A stretch of 64,000 nucleotides of DNA from JBGSUZ01 sp964404895 (GCA_964404895.1 CAYOLV010000004.1:248001-312000); one strand, 5' to 3'; numbered from the stretch's first letter, positions 33,266 to 41,863 are shown. Notes: generated by a model from the sequence alone, not told the origin. Made by a program: numbers and translations.

Positions 33266-34089
33266 TAGTTTGCACCTCCCAATTCATTTAAAGCTGTTGC
33301 AAGCTCTTCATCCGAAGGCGCTTTACCATGCCAGCCCACTTGATTTTCCATAAATGAAACGCCTTTGCCTTTAACTGTATTGGCAATAACCACAGAAGGT
33401 TTGCCTTTAGTGGCTTTAGCTGTTTCATAAGCAGCAATAATCGCTTCTATGTCATGGCCGTCTACTATAATAACGTTCCAGCCAAAGCTTTCAAATTTCT
33501 TATCGACAGGTTTTACTGCCATTACATCGTCATTCTTGCCATCAATTTGAAGACCATTGAAGTCAAGAATTGCTGTTAAATTATCTAACTTGTAATGAGC
33601 CGCTGCCATTGCCGCTTCCCAAACAAGACCTTCGTTTAATTCGCCATCTCCAAGAAGAGCATACACTTGGCTGCCGTCTTGATCCATTTTAGATGCCATT
33701 GCCATACCCACTGCTGCAGATATGCCTTGACCTAATGAACCCGTTGACATTTCCACGCCTGGAATATTTTTCATATCAGGGTGACCTTGAAGTCTTGAAT
33801 TGATTCTTCTAAGCGTCAACAATTCTTCAACAGGGAAATAACCCTTACGTGCAAGAGTTGCATAAAGCACTGGGGCAGCGTGTCCTTTAGAAAGAACAAA
33901 TCTGTCTCTGCCAGCCATTTTAGGGTTAGCTGGATCGATGTTCATTGTATTGAAGTACAAAGCAGTCATGAGGTCCGCTGCTGATAAAGAACCACCTGGA
34001 TGGCCTGATGATGCAGCATGAACCATTTTTAAAATGTCCTTGCGAATTTCCGTCGCAGTCATTTGAAGCTCAGTCAAACTCAGTTTCAT
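33265..34089 (-). CDS. transketolase, N-terminal subunit (split enzyme)
   Basis: A 274-aa protein carrying the ThDP diphosphate/metal-binding domain. Seen: ATEIRKDILKMVHAASSGHP, LSKGHAAPVLYATLARKG, STGSLGQGISAAVGMA, the metal site LGDGELNEGLVWEAAMAA, and DFNGLQIDGKND. It pairs with the C-terminal subunit encoded immediately downstream. AGGAGG lies six bases before the ATG. The 98 bp upstream hold two 17-bp direct repeats (34121 and 34139), possibly a control site, and the TagA-type gene lies before that on the same strand. Confidence 0.93.
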   Translation of the reverse strand: MKLSLTELQMTATEIRKDILKMVHAASSGHPGGSLSAADLMTALYFNTMNIDPANPKMAGRDRFVLSKGHAAPVLYATLARKGYFPVEELLTLRRINSRLQGHPDMKNIPGVEMSTGSLGQGISAAVGMAMASKMDQDGSQVYALLGDGELNEGLVWEAAMAAAHYKLDNLTAILDFNGLQIDGKNDDVMAVKPVDKKFESFGWNVIIVDGHDIEAIIAAYETAKATKGKPSVVIANTVKGKGVSFMENQVGWHGKAPSDEELATALNELGGAN

Positions 34090-34120
34090 TTGAATCTCCT
34101 CCTATTTTATACTCTAGTTG

Positions 34121-34156
34121 GGCTATATTTGTCCCAGTGGCAATTTTTGTCCCTGG
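34121..34156. repeat. pair of 17-bp direct repeats upstream of the split transketolase
   Basis: GGCTATATTTGTCCCAG (34121) and GGCAATTTTTGTCCCTG (34139) agree at 14 of 17 positions and start 18 bp apart. They lie between the TagA-type gene and the transketolase start. Confidence 0.5.
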
Positions 34157-34187
34157 AAGTTTATAAAACACCAGAGCCTTCGGCAGA

Positions 34188-34931
34188 TCACGAGGATCTG
34201 CTAAAGTCTCTGCTAATTAATACCTTAATCATAAATTGAGGTAAAGACATCATTCTGCCAATACGTGTTGGTTCTTTTAGCAACCGATAAAACCATTCCA
34301 TGTGCAGGTCAATAAAAATTTTCGGTGCTCGTTTTGTAGTCCCTGCCCATACATCTACTGCCCCACCAACACCCATTGCAACTTTTACGTTGAGGGTTTT
34401 TCGGTTTTGATAGATCCATTTTTCTTGCCTTGGTGCACCAAGGGCCACAAAGAGAAGGTCTGGTTTGACTTCGTTGATATGATTCAAAATTTTGTCTTCG
34501 TCTTCTTTCTTGTAATAGCCGTCTTGAGTTCCTTTATACTGTATATTTGGATATAATTCTTTCATCTTTTCAACTGCTTTGTCAGCAACGCCAGGCTTCC
34601 CACCAAAAATATAGAGTGAGCGTTTGGTATTGTTGGCATAATTTAAAATGCGCTCCATGGTATCAATACCAGTAACCCGTTCAGTAAGTCCTAATTGGTG
34701 GATTTTTGAAGCGTAAACTAAACCAATGCCATCTGGAATAACCAGATCTGCATCTTCTAGAATTTCTTTCAGTTCGCTGTCCGTTTGAGCCATCATGACA
34801 ATTTCAGTGTTGGGTGTACAAATCATGCTCATTTGCGGCTCTTCGATCAGTGTCAAAAATCGATCATAAGCTGTTTCATTTGTGACTTGGTGGATTTTAA
34901 CACCAAGAATTCTGATGGATTTGACTTCCAT
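34188..34931 (-). CDS. tagA: WecG/TagA/CpsF-family glycosyltransferase
   Basis: A 247-aa membrane-associated enzyme that normally adds N-acetylmannosamine to GlcNAc-PP-undecaprenol, the committing step in wall teichoic acid linkage-unit synthesis; other members act on exopolysaccharides. Seen: TPNTEIVMMAQTDSELKEIL, DLVIPDGIGLVYASKIHQ, the GT26 core PDLLFVALGAPRQEKWI and GVGGAVDVWAGTTKRAP, and a basic C-terminal tail (FYRLLKEPTRIGRMMSLPQF) that usually holds the protein to the membrane. A strong promoter lies at 34985-35013. No other teichoic acid genes are in the window, so the exact polymer is unknown. Confidence 0.9.
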   Translation of the reverse strand: MEVKSIRILGVKIHQVTNETAYDRFLTLIEEPQMSMICTPNTEIVMMAQTDSELKEILEDADLVIPDGIGLVYASKIHQLGLTERVTGIDTMERILNYANNTKRSLYIFGGKPGVADKAVEKMKELYPNIQYKGTQDGYYKKEDEDKILNHINEVKPDLLFVALGAPRQEKWIYQNRKTLNVKVAMGVGGAVDVWAGTTKRAPKIFIDLHMEWFYRLLKEPTRIGRMMSLPQFMIKVLISRDFSRSS

Positions 34932-34984
34932 AAATTAACCCCTTTTTTCAAATGCTCATTAATAAATACACTAAACCAAAAATG

Positions 34985-35013
34985 AGTATAACTAATTTTA
35001 TAGCGATAGTCAA
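34985..35013 (-). promoter_or_regulatory. promoter of the tagA-type gene
   Basis: Minus strand: -35 TTGACT (35008-35013), 17-base spacer, -10 TATACT (34985-34990). Start codon 54 bp downstream. Confidence 0.75.
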
Positions 35014-35022
35014 ACCGCCTCG

Positions 35023-35541
35023 TTATTGAATCGTATAACTGCCCTTAATCATCATCCAAGAGTCACCAGTGACTTTCACACCTCTGCCGTCGTTTCTTGG
35101 CACTAAAATCAAGTGGTTTCCTATAATACTTTGACCTTCCACTAAATCTGTGCCAATGGTCAGGTCGGCTAATCCACCACCAGGTCCTGCAATTGTCTTG
35201 GCAGATCCTGCTCTTAAAATCAACATGGCACTTTCACTTAAAACCAGTTTACTGCCCGCTTTAACTTGTACCAAGACAAATCCTTCAGAAGGATTCCCCG
35301 AGTTAAGTGCTAAAGCTTCTAGCTGTGTTTGCAATGATGCCAATTTTTGATCAACGTTGCTAGAACTGCTGTTAGCCATCTTTGCTTCTAGTTCAGAAAT
35401 TCTTTTTTCTACATAGCTTTTAGTCACAATCGGATCTGTATCTGAACCTGCTTCTCCTAATGCTGCAATGGAAATACTACCTACCACCGTGGCACACAGT
35501 ACACCTAATAAAATATACATAATTTTCGAAATATGCTTCAT
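35023..35541 (-). CDS. secreted or anchored protein of unknown function
   Basis: A 172-aa protein with an N-terminal signal peptide or anchor (ISKIMYILLGVLCATVVGSISIA shows the basic start and hydrophobic core), then a spacer and coiled coil (about residues 40-80, YVEKRISELEAKMANSSSS), and a beta-rich C-terminal domain (FVLVQVKAGSKLVLSESAM ... SIIGNHLILVPRNDGRG). It has no Cys for a lipid anchor. I do not recognise the family. AAAGGAGG lies before the ATG. It lies 73 bp downstream of the endoA gene on the same strand, so it may share that transcript, though a hairpin sits between them. Confidence 0.7.
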   Translation of the reverse strand: MKHISKIMYILLGVLCATVVGSISIAALGEAGSDTDPIVTKSYVEKRISELEAKMANSSSSNVDQKLASLQTQLEALALNSGNPSEGFVLVQVKAGSKLVLSESAMLILRAGSAKTIAGPGGGLADLTIGTDLVEGQSIIGNHLILVPRNDGRGVKVTGDSWMMIKGSYTIQ

Positions 35542-35614
35542 TAGTGCCTCCTTTATCCAAACGGTTTATGGCAAAATTGAAGGCCTTTGGCAAAAGCCAA
35601 AAGCCTTAGTATAA

Positions 35615-35959
35615 TTAAAGCAATCCCAAGCTGACCAATAATGCCACATCAACTTTCTCCATTAACTCTGGGCTGAGTGTTCCTAACTTTTGAATCAGTC
35701 TTTTTTTGTCTATGGTCCTTATTTGCTCCATCAGTACGACCGAATCTTTTATTAAACCGACATCTTCCTTATGTATTTCGACGTGGGTAGGTAACTTGGC
35801 TTTATCAATTTTCGCAGTAATGGCTGCGACAATTACGGTCGGGCTGTATTTATTGCCTACATCGTTTTGAACGACGAGGACAGGCCTTTGACCACCTTGT
35901 TCTGAACCCACGACGGGACTGAGATCCGCGAAAAAAACATCTCCGCGCTTAATTGTCAT
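35615..35959 (-). CDS. ndoA: endoribonuclease toxin EndoA (MazF family)
   Basis: A 114-aa MazF-family mRNA-cleaving toxin. The family opening IKRGDVFFADLSPVVGSEQGG, RPVLVVQND, the strand TVIVAAITAKIDKAKLPTHVEI, and VVLMEQIRTIDKKRLIQKLG match EndoA closely, including the conserved catalytic Arg in the RGDV loop and Thr in the TAKI loop. The start chosen is the ATG at 35959, one base after the antitoxin stop (TAATATG), giving the usual N-terminus; ATGs 6 and 9 codons upstream lie inside the antitoxin gene. The lack of its own ribosome-binding site suggests translational coupling, which would keep toxin below antitoxin. Confidence 0.93.
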   Translation of the reverse strand: MTIKRGDVFFADLSPVVGSEQGGQRPVLVVQNDVGNKYSPTVIVAAITAKIDKAKLPTHVEIHKEDVGLIKDSVVLMEQIRTIDKKRLIQKLGTLSPELMEKVDVALLVSLGLL

Positions 35960-35960
35960 A

Positions 35961-36248
35961 TTAGTATTCTGGGTCATCTGCGTCATCTCTCAGGATATCT
36001 TCGTAATCTTGCAAGCAACAAACGTCACCACCAAGACCCATTTCTGCCATTCCTAAATTGATTCTACCCATCTCAGAATAGGCTTCTTCAATTGTGTCTC
36101 CAGTAAGAAGACCCAACAACTCTGGGTGTCTCGGTTTATACTCAACGAAGACTTTATTCAGTGCTCTTTCTGGTCGAACCTCATTGCCAAAAGCCTTAAT
36201 GAGTTCTTTTGGTAACTCATAGCTTAGTCTAGAGAGATTTTCCTTCAT
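35961..36248 (-). CDS. ndoAI: EndoAI-type antitoxin with divergent N-terminus
   Basis: A 95-aa antitoxin predicted to neutralise EndoA and repress its own operon. The C-terminal part (EAYSEMGRINLGMAEMGLGG, then DYEDILRDDADDPEY) resembles the EndoAI segment that wraps the toxin. The N-terminal part (LSRLSYELPKELIKAFGNEV) is where a ribbon-helix-helix should be, but only a weak match is seen and the stretch is short and rich in Pro and Glu. The start is the ATG at 36248, right after GGAGGTGCC; the upstream ATG at 36284 would extend into a region with poor signals. Two overlapping TATAAT -10 boxes lie at 36287-36297. Confidence 0.85.
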   Translation of the reverse strand: MKENLSRLSYELPKELIKAFGNEVRPERALNKVFVEYKPRHPELLGLLTGDTIEEAYSEMGRINLGMAEMGLGGDVCCLQDYEDILRDDADDPEY

Positions 36249-36345
36249 TTTGGCACCTCCAAATAAGGATGTTTGGAACATCATTCATTATATTATAATC
36301 ACTCACTCGAGTAAAGTTGTAAAAGATAACAAAATTAATATAACC

Positions 36346-37524
36346 CTAGTCAATGTAACTTAAATAATCTTTAACTTTCACGATTTCACCTTGGGAAATA
36401 TATACCCGCGGAACCCTTTTATCAATCATGCAAACGATTTCATAGTTGATGGTGCCAATGTAATCTGCCACTTGATCAATGGTAATTTCGCTCCCATCGT
36501 CCTGACCAAACAAGGTAATCACATCGCCCTGATTGCAATCATAACCTGTTACATTGACCATACACTGATCCATGCAAATTCTGCCGACCACGTCAACCAA
36601 TTGTCCTTTGAATAGGCCTTTGGCTTTCCCAGTAAACATACGGGTAAATCCATCTGCATAACCAATTGGAATAGAAGCAATTTTTTCATCGCCTGAAGTC
36701 TGATATTTAAGACCGTAGCTGATGCCTTCGTTTGGCCCCAAAGTTTTCACGTGAGAAACCATTGCACGGAGTGACATGACCTGCTTAAGATCCACGTTAG
36801 CTTTGATCACATCATTAGAAGGGTATAAGCCGTAGAGCATAATCCCCGCTCGAACCATGTTGTAATTCAAGTTCGGCAAGTCGATGATAGCAGCACTGTT
36901 CGCAACGTGTTTAATGGGAATGTTAACTCCCAATTCTTCCAATTCCCTAATCAGTTCATTGAACTTGTCCACCTGCTTCAGGGTGTAAGTTTTGTCAGTA
37001 TCGTCTGCTGTGGCAAAGTGTGTGAAAATCCCTTCTATTTCAATATTAGGCATCTTTGACATTTCTAAAATTTCACGAGCAGTTTCAGAATCTGCCTTCA
37101 TACCAATGCGGTGCATCCCCGTATCAATTTTAATGTGAATTTTCCCAGTTTTTTTGCTATTCACTGCCAAATTCGAGAAAAAGGCCACTTGTTCTAAAGT
37201 ATAGAAAGTTTGAATCAACTGCTTGTCGAGGACACAATCCAACAAGTGGTTAGGCGTATATCCTAAAATCAATGTTTCCACATTTGGAAACTGCTTTTTC
37301 AATTGAATGGCTTCGCTTAGAGTTGCAACCGCAAAGCGATCGGCTCCATTTTCCAGAAGTGTCTTAGCAATTTCCAGTGCACCATGACCATACCCATCAG
37401 CTTTAATAACCGCTGTGCATTTTGCATCTGCCTTTGTAAGGCGGCGCACTTCCCTCATGTTATGTGCAATGTAATCCAAATTGATTTCTGCCCATACGGG
37501 ACGTGTGATTTTCTCGATTTGCAT
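36346..37524 (-). CDS. alr: alanine racemase
   Basis: A 392-aa PLP enzyme that interconverts L- and D-alanine for peptidoglycan. Seen: the PLP lysine in AVIKADGYGHGAL (Lys41), the substrate loop HIKIDTGMHRIGM, the second catalytic Tyr in ISYGLKYQTSG, and VGRICMDQCMVNVT. Length is typical. AAGGGGG lies before the ATG. It is in the order acpS-nnr-alr-endoAI-endoA, the familiar Gram-positive arrangement, with 30 bp to nnr. Confidence 0.96.
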   Translation of the reverse strand: MQIEKITRPVWAEINLDYIAHNMREVRRLTKADAKCTAVIKADGYGHGALEIAKTLLENGADRFAVATLSEAIQLKKQFPNVETLILGYTPNHLLDCVLDKQLIQTFYTLEQVAFFSNLAVNSKKTGKIHIKIDTGMHRIGMKADSETAREILEMSKMPNIEIEGIFTHFATADDTDKTYTLKQVDKFNELIRELEELGVNIPIKHVANSAAIIDLPNLNYNMVRAGIMLYGLYPSNDVIKANVDLKQVMSLRAMVSHVKTLGPNEGISYGLKYQTSGDEKIASIPIGYADGFTRMFTGKAKGLFKGQLVDVVGRICMDQCMVNVTGYDCNQGDVITLFGQDDGSEITIDQVADYIGTINYEIVCMIDKRVPRVYISQGEIVKVKDYLSYID

Positions 37525-37554
37525 ACGCTGATCCCCCTTGTGAATTGTCCGTTA

Positions 37555-39102
37555 TTAACGTCCTGCCAAAACTTTAAGCGCTTTGGTTATGCCTTCGACG
37601 ATATCTCCAGCCAGAAGACCGTGTTCGCCTCTGCTCTCTGCCATAATATCTCCAGCCATCCCATGAATGTAAACTCCAAATATAGCGGCGTTGATTGGCT
37701 TAAAGCCTTGAGCGATAAAGCTGGTGATTACACCTGTGAGAATATCGCCACTACCTGCCGTCGCCATGCCTGGGTTACCGTTGATATTGATATAAACTTC
37801 GCCAGAAGGCGTTGCAATTACTGTTCTAGAACCCTTAAGCACCGTAATGACGCCCCACTCTTGAGAAAACTTCAGAGCTGTTTCAATAGGGCGGCTGTTA
37901 ACTTCTTCCACATCTAAACCTGTGAGTCTAGACATCTCCCCAGGGTGTGGCGTAATGATGATGTCCGATTTTTTATTTTCAAGCCAATGTACATTTTTAG
38001 CAAGGGCATTTAAACCGTCTGCGTCAATGACCAAAGGTTTGTGTACTTCAAAAATAATGCGTTTCAACAATTCCCCAACTTCGGCATTGAGTCCACAACC
38101 TGGTCCAATGGCTAAAACATCACTCTTGTTGCTGTCATCGATGACTTTATTGAAGTTATTAATACCAATGACACCTTTTCTAACTTCCACAAGGGGAACA
38201 GTGACGGTTTCTGGAACTGCTGTGGTAATGATTACATTCAAACTCTCAGGAATGTAAAGTTTCAAAAGTCCCATGCCTGATCTAAGTGCCGCTTTACAAG
38301 ATAAAATTGCAGCGCCTGTCAATCCTGTTGAACCTGCCACAATATTACCTTTTCCGTAGTCCCCTTTATTGGTGTTTCTCTTCCGATGAGGAATCATGGC
38401 TTCTACCACTTCACTGGTAATAATATTGTATTTAATATCGATGGAGTCAATGACTACATCTGGTACGCCGATACCCTTGATGAGCAACTCACCGTTGTAG
38501 TCTGAACCCGGGAACATGACATTGCCCACTTTTGGGATTACCAAACTGACGGTTTTATCCGCTTTAATGGCCGTTCCCAGAACTTTCCCAGTATCACTGT
38601 CTATACCTGAAGGTAAATCTACAGATAAAATATAATCCGCCATTTCGTTGATTAAATCGATGACTTCTGAAAAAATACCGTGAACAGGTTTAGATAGGCC
38701 TGTTCCAAAAATAGCATCCACAATTAAAGCGCTTTGGCGAATGGCTTTTTCCAACTTAACAAATCCGCCCCCGTCAAAGATTTCATCAATCTGAATAGAC
38801 AGCTTCTTAAGAATATTTAAATTGGCTAAAGCATCTCCTTCAATATGGCTAGACTTTCCTACAATGAAAACTCTCACAGGAATTTTCACATTGTGTAAAT
38901 GTCTTGCAATAACAAATCCATCGCCACCGTTATTCCCAGGACCTGCCAAAATAATAACTCGGTCAAATTGATCTTTCATCTTGATAATTTCATCAAAGAC
39001 AACCTTGCCTGCATTTTCCATCAACACGATTCCAGGCATTCCAATGTTTTCCATAGAATATTTGTCGATTAATTTCATTTGTTCACTGTTTGCTAATAAC
39101 AT
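37555..39102 (-). CDS. nnr: bifunctional NAD(P)HX epimerase/dehydratase
   Basis: A 515-aa enzyme that repairs damaged NADHX and NADPHX. The N-terminal half is the epimerase (YjeF-N like, ILAGPGNNGGDGFVIARHL, with VDLPSGIDSDTG). The C-terminal half is the ADP-dependent dehydratase (YjeF-C like): KGDYGKGNIVAGSTGLTGAA, IGPGCGLNAEVGELL and NGNPGMATAGSGDILTG with the catalytic Asp. The fused form is common in bacteria. AGGAG precedes the ATG. It sits between acpS (2 bp) and alr (30 bp). Confidence 0.95.
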   Translation of the reverse strand: MLLANSEQMKLIDKYSMENIGMPGIVLMENAGKVVFDEIIKMKDQFDRVIILAGPGNNGGDGFVIARHLHNVKIPVRVFIVGKSSHIEGDALANLNILKKLSIQIDEIFDGGGFVKLEKAIRQSALIVDAIFGTGLSKPVHGIFSEVIDLINEMADYILSVDLPSGIDSDTGKVLGTAIKADKTVSLVIPKVGNVMFPGSDYNGELLIKGIGVPDVVIDSIDIKYNIITSEVVEAMIPHRKRNTNKGDYGKGNIVAGSTGLTGAAILSCKAALRSGMGLLKLYIPESLNVIITTAVPETVTVPLVEVRKGVIGINNFNKVIDDSNKSDVLAIGPGCGLNAEVGELLKRIIFEVHKPLVIDADGLNALAKNVHWLENKKSDIIITPHPGEMSRLTGLDVEEVNSRPIETALKFSQEWGVITVLKGSRTVIATPSGEVYININGNPGMATAGSGDILTGVITSFIAQGFKPINAAIFGVYIHGMAGDIMAESRGEHGLLAGDIVEGITKALKVLAGR

Positions 39103-39103
39103 T

Positions 39104-39481
39104 TTACGCTCTCCTTATGCCAATCCCGTAGGCAATGGCTTGATTCTTTGAATGTGCCAGACTGATCATAACTTCGTCAATCTTAAGACTCTCAGCTATT
39201 TCATAAGCGCCTCCAGATAAAACCACATAGGGTTTTCCCAGAGGATCTCTTAAAATTTCTATTTCATTCCATTTACAACCTCGAAGTCCTGTTCCAAAAA
39301 CTTTTAGAACTGCTTCTTTCCCTGCAAAATTTGCAGCCACGGTTTCACTGCGCCACTTTTTTGTTTCTAAAAGCGCTTGTTCTCTTAAACTGAAAAGTTT
39401 ATTTTTAAGGGCTGGTTGGCGTGTCAAGGCTTTTTCTATGCGGTCAATATCAACGATATCCGTTCCAATCCCAATCACCAA
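39104..39481 (-). CDS. acpS: holo-[acyl-carrier-protein] synthase
   Basis: A 125-aa enzyme that transfers 4'-phosphopantetheine from CoA to apo-ACP, switching on fatty acid synthesis. Seen: GIGTDIVDIDRIEKAL with the metal-binding Asp, FAGKEAVLKVFGTG, and ISLAHSKNQAIAYGIGIR at the end. Length is typical. Start choice: AGGAGG lies seven bases before a TTG at 39481, which gives the normal N-terminus; GTG at 39487 is too close to that site, and GTG one codon downstream is another option. First gene of the acpS-nnr-alr unit. Confidence 0.93.
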   Translation of the reverse strand: MVIGIGTDIVDIDRIEKALTRQPALKNKLFSLREQALLETKKWRSETVAANFAGKEAVLKVFGTGLRGCKWNEIEILRDPLGKPYVVLSGGAYEIAESLKIDEVMISLAHSKNQAIAYGIGIRRA

Positions 39482-39525
39482 TGGCACCCCTCCTAAATCC
39501 TATTTGCTATAGCCTATCTTAACGC

Positions 39526-39553
39526 TAAAAAGCGCTTGAATCAAGCGCTTTTA
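39526..39553 (-). terminator. terminator after the full-length transketolase
   Basis: AAAAGCGCTTGA and TCAAGCGCTTTT form a near-perfect 25-base palindrome with a one-base centre. It would fold with a small loop, with a T-run on each strand. Confidence 0.85.
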
Positions 39554-39586
39554 TGGTAATTCATCTATTGTACTGTCTATTTAGAC

Positions 39587-41587
39587 TTAGCCCTTAAAAT
39601 AACGAAGGAGTTTGCCTTTAAGGACTTGTTTTTCAAAGCCAAAGTGTGCCATGACTTCCTCCCCAGGTCCCGATTCTCCAAATTGGTCAATCCCAATAGC
39701 CAAGCCTTGTTGACCGATATATCTTTCCCAGCCTAAAGTAAGTCCCATTTCAAGAGAAACCCGCTTGGTCACATCTTTAGGGAAAATCGCTTCTTTATAA
39801 CCCTGATCTTGTCGTTCAAAAGACCTCATAGAAGGCATACTGACTACGCGTACATCTATCCCTTCTTCAAAGAGCAACTCCGCCGTCTCTAGAGCAAGGT
39901 TCACCTCAGAACCAGTGGCTACAAGAATACCGTCAGGTCTGTCTTTAGATTCATTTCTGACGATGTAAGCCCCCTTTGCCGCCCCTTTTCCCGATGTCCC
40001 AATAAGAGGTAAATCTTGTCTGGATAAAATTAAGCAGGAAGGTCCGTCAGTTCTTTTGAGGGCTTCCATCCAACAATAGGCCGTTTCCCTTCCGTCTGCA
40101 GGTCTGAAAACATTCATATTGGGAATAGCTCTCAGCATGAGCAACTGTTCGATTGGCTGATGGGTCGGCCCATCTTCTCCTACAGCAACGCTGTCATGGG
40201 TAAAGATGTGGATTACAGGAAGCCCCATCAGCGCTGCTAATCTCAGCGGTGGCTTCATATAATCAGAGAAGACCAAGAAAGTCGATCCAAAGGCTCGCAA
40301 GCCTCCGTGCAGGGCAACGCCGTTGAGAATTGCACCCATCGCGTGTTCTCTAATACCAAAGAAGACATTGTTGCCCTCAGGGTTGTTGTAATTAAAATCA
40401 CCCTTACCTTTTAGGTAGGTTTTAGTGGAACTGTTTAAATCTGCAGAACCTCCAAAGAGATTTGGAATTCTGTCGCTGACCCAATTCATAAATTTGCCGC
40501 CTGAAATACGGCTGGCATCTTTCATCGCCATAAGGTCCCAAAGTTTGTCGTCTTCAAAAATGTCAAAGGGCAGTTCATAGTCAAACCACTGTTTCCACTG
40601 ATCTGCTTTTTCTGGATACTTAATAATATATTCTTCTAATTTTTCTTCCCACATAAAGCGCTCAATTTCCCGCTTGTCAATAATTTCGTTTAGGTAGCTT
40701 CTGACTTCGTCTGGTACCACAAAAGTTTCGTCAGGATCGGCGCCTAAATGTTCTTTGGTTCGCTTGATTTCGTCCGCTCCCAGTGGTGACCCGTGAGCGC
40801 TAGACTTCCCAGCTTTGTTGGGACTGCCGTATCCAATAACATTTTTGACCAATATTAAAGTAGGCTGTGAGGTATTCAGTTTCCCAATTCTGAGGGCTTC
40901 TACCACAGCTTCGTAGTCGTTGCCGTCTGAAACTTTAATCACCTGCCAGCCATATGCGGCAAACCTTGCCCCTACATCTTCATTAAAAGCGAGAGAAGTG
41001 CTGCCGTCGATGGTGATGCCATTGTCGTCGTATAAAACGACCATTTTGCCTAGTCTTAAGTGTCCCGCAAGGGAAGCCGCTTCGGAAGAAACCCCTTCCA
41101 TAAGGTCGCCGTCTCCACATACCACATAAGTATAGTGATCAATAATATTGTAGTCGTCTGTATTAAACGCCTCTGCCAAACGTTTTTCAGCCATAGCCAT
41201 ACCCACTGCATTGGCAAAACCTTGACCAAGAGGACCCGTTGTCACTTCTACGCCGGGAGTGACACCATATTCAGGGTGCCCAGGCGTAATGCTTCCAAGT
41301 TGTCTGAATCGGCGAATATCGTCAATGCTAACATCGTAGCCAAAAAGGTGTAATAAAGCATAAAGCAACATAGAACCGTGCCCTGCAGATAAGACAAACC
41401 GGTCTCTATCCACCCAATTGGGGTCGGTTGCGCTGCCCTTCAAGAAATCTTTCCATAAGGCGTATGTCATAGTCGCCGCGCCCATAGGAAGACCTGGGTG
41501 ACCTGAATTTGCTTTTTCTACAGCATCTGCTGCCAATAGTCTGATGGTGTTGATAGTTATTTGATCCACAGGATTAGTTCTTTTCAT
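39587..41587 (-). CDS. tkt: transketolase, full-length
   Basis: A 666-aa ThDP enzyme that moves C2 units between ketoses and aldoses in the non-oxidative pentose phosphate pathway. Seen: the start NTIRLLAADAVEKANSGHPG, YVVCGDGDLMEGVSSEA with the GDGDL metal site, FFGIREHAMGAILNGVALHG (catalytic Glu), THDSVAVGEDGPTHQPIEQL, and a C-terminal domain ending in FGESGPGEEVMAHFGF. Length is typical. It is separate from the split transketolase 5.5 kb away and has its own promoter with an operator-like palindrome (41627-41654). GGGAGG lies seven bases before the ATG. Confidence 0.96.
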   Translation of the reverse strand: MKRTNPVDQITINTIRLLAADAVEKANSGHPGLPMGAATMTYALWKDFLKGSATDPNWVDRDRFVLSAGHGSMLLYALLHLFGYDVSIDDIRRFRQLGSITPGHPEYGVTPGVEVTTGPLGQGFANAVGMAMAEKRLAEAFNTDDYNIIDHYTYVVCGDGDLMEGVSSEAASLAGHLRLGKMVVLYDDNGITIDGSTSLAFNEDVGARFAAYGWQVIKVSDGNDYEAVVEALRIGKLNTSQPTLILVKNVIGYGSPNKAGKSSAHGSPLGADEIKRTKEHLGADPDETFVVPDEVRSYLNEIIDKREIERFMWEEKLEEYIIKYPEKADQWKQWFDYELPFDIFEDDKLWDLMAMKDASRISGGKFMNWVSDRIPNLFGGSADLNSSTKTYLKGKGDFNYNNPEGNNVFFGIREHAMGAILNGVALHGGLRAFGSTFLVFSDYMKPPLRLAALMGLPVIHIFTHDSVAVGEDGPTHQPIEQLLMLRAIPNMNVFRPADGRETAYCWMEALKRTDGPSCLILSRQDLPLIGTSGKGAAKGAYIVRNESKDRPDGILVATGSEVNLALETAELLFEEGIDVRVVSMPSMRSFERQDQGYKEAIFPKDVTKRVSLEMGLTLGWERYIGQQGLAIGIDQFGESGPGEEVMAHFGFEKQVLKGKLLRYFKG

Positions 41588-41626
41588 TTTCCATCCTCCC
41601 TTAATCTACAGGTCAATGTCACGTTT

Positions 41627-41654
41627 CATATATAACCAAGTGGTTAAGTTACAA
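41627..41654 (-). promoter_or_regulatory. promoter of the transketolase gene with palindrome in spacer
   Basis: Minus strand: -35 TTGTAA (41649-41654), 16-base spacer, -10 TATATG (41627-41632). The palindrome TAACCA-AG-TGGTTA (41633-41646) fills the spacer, a common repressor position. Core promoter matches are moderate. Confidence 0.4.
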
Positions 41655-41793
41655 ACAGAATTCTAGTGAAAAGAAGACATTTGTCACTTTGCTGAGATTT
41701 GCAAGGAGGTTTGAAAAGTTTATTACTATTTACTAATTTTATGATTTGTTAAGTGGATTTTGTTGACTTTTGGGGAATGGTGGAGGGGATGAA

Positions 41794-41863
41794 GTGCAAG
41801 GGATTAGGGGCTAGAGATTGAGGTCAAGGGATTAAGGGCAAAAGATTAGGGTCAAGGTATTAG
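41794..41863. repeat. short tandem repeats, unit about 28 bp, 2.5 copies
   Basis: Unit starts at 41794 (29 bp), 41823 (28 bp) and 41851 (partial). Common core: CAAGGGATTA, a G-rich stretch, then AGATT. Purine-rich on the plus strand. Confidence 0.65.

Noticed and set aside
34188..34210. frameshift at the end of the TagA-type gene
   Set aside because: The conserved core and basic tail are complete; the short end after SRDFSRSS is normal variation.
41794..41863. CRISPR or telomere-like array
   Set aside because: Units are directly adjacent without spacers and vary; TTAGGG occurs by chance within a purine-rich unit.
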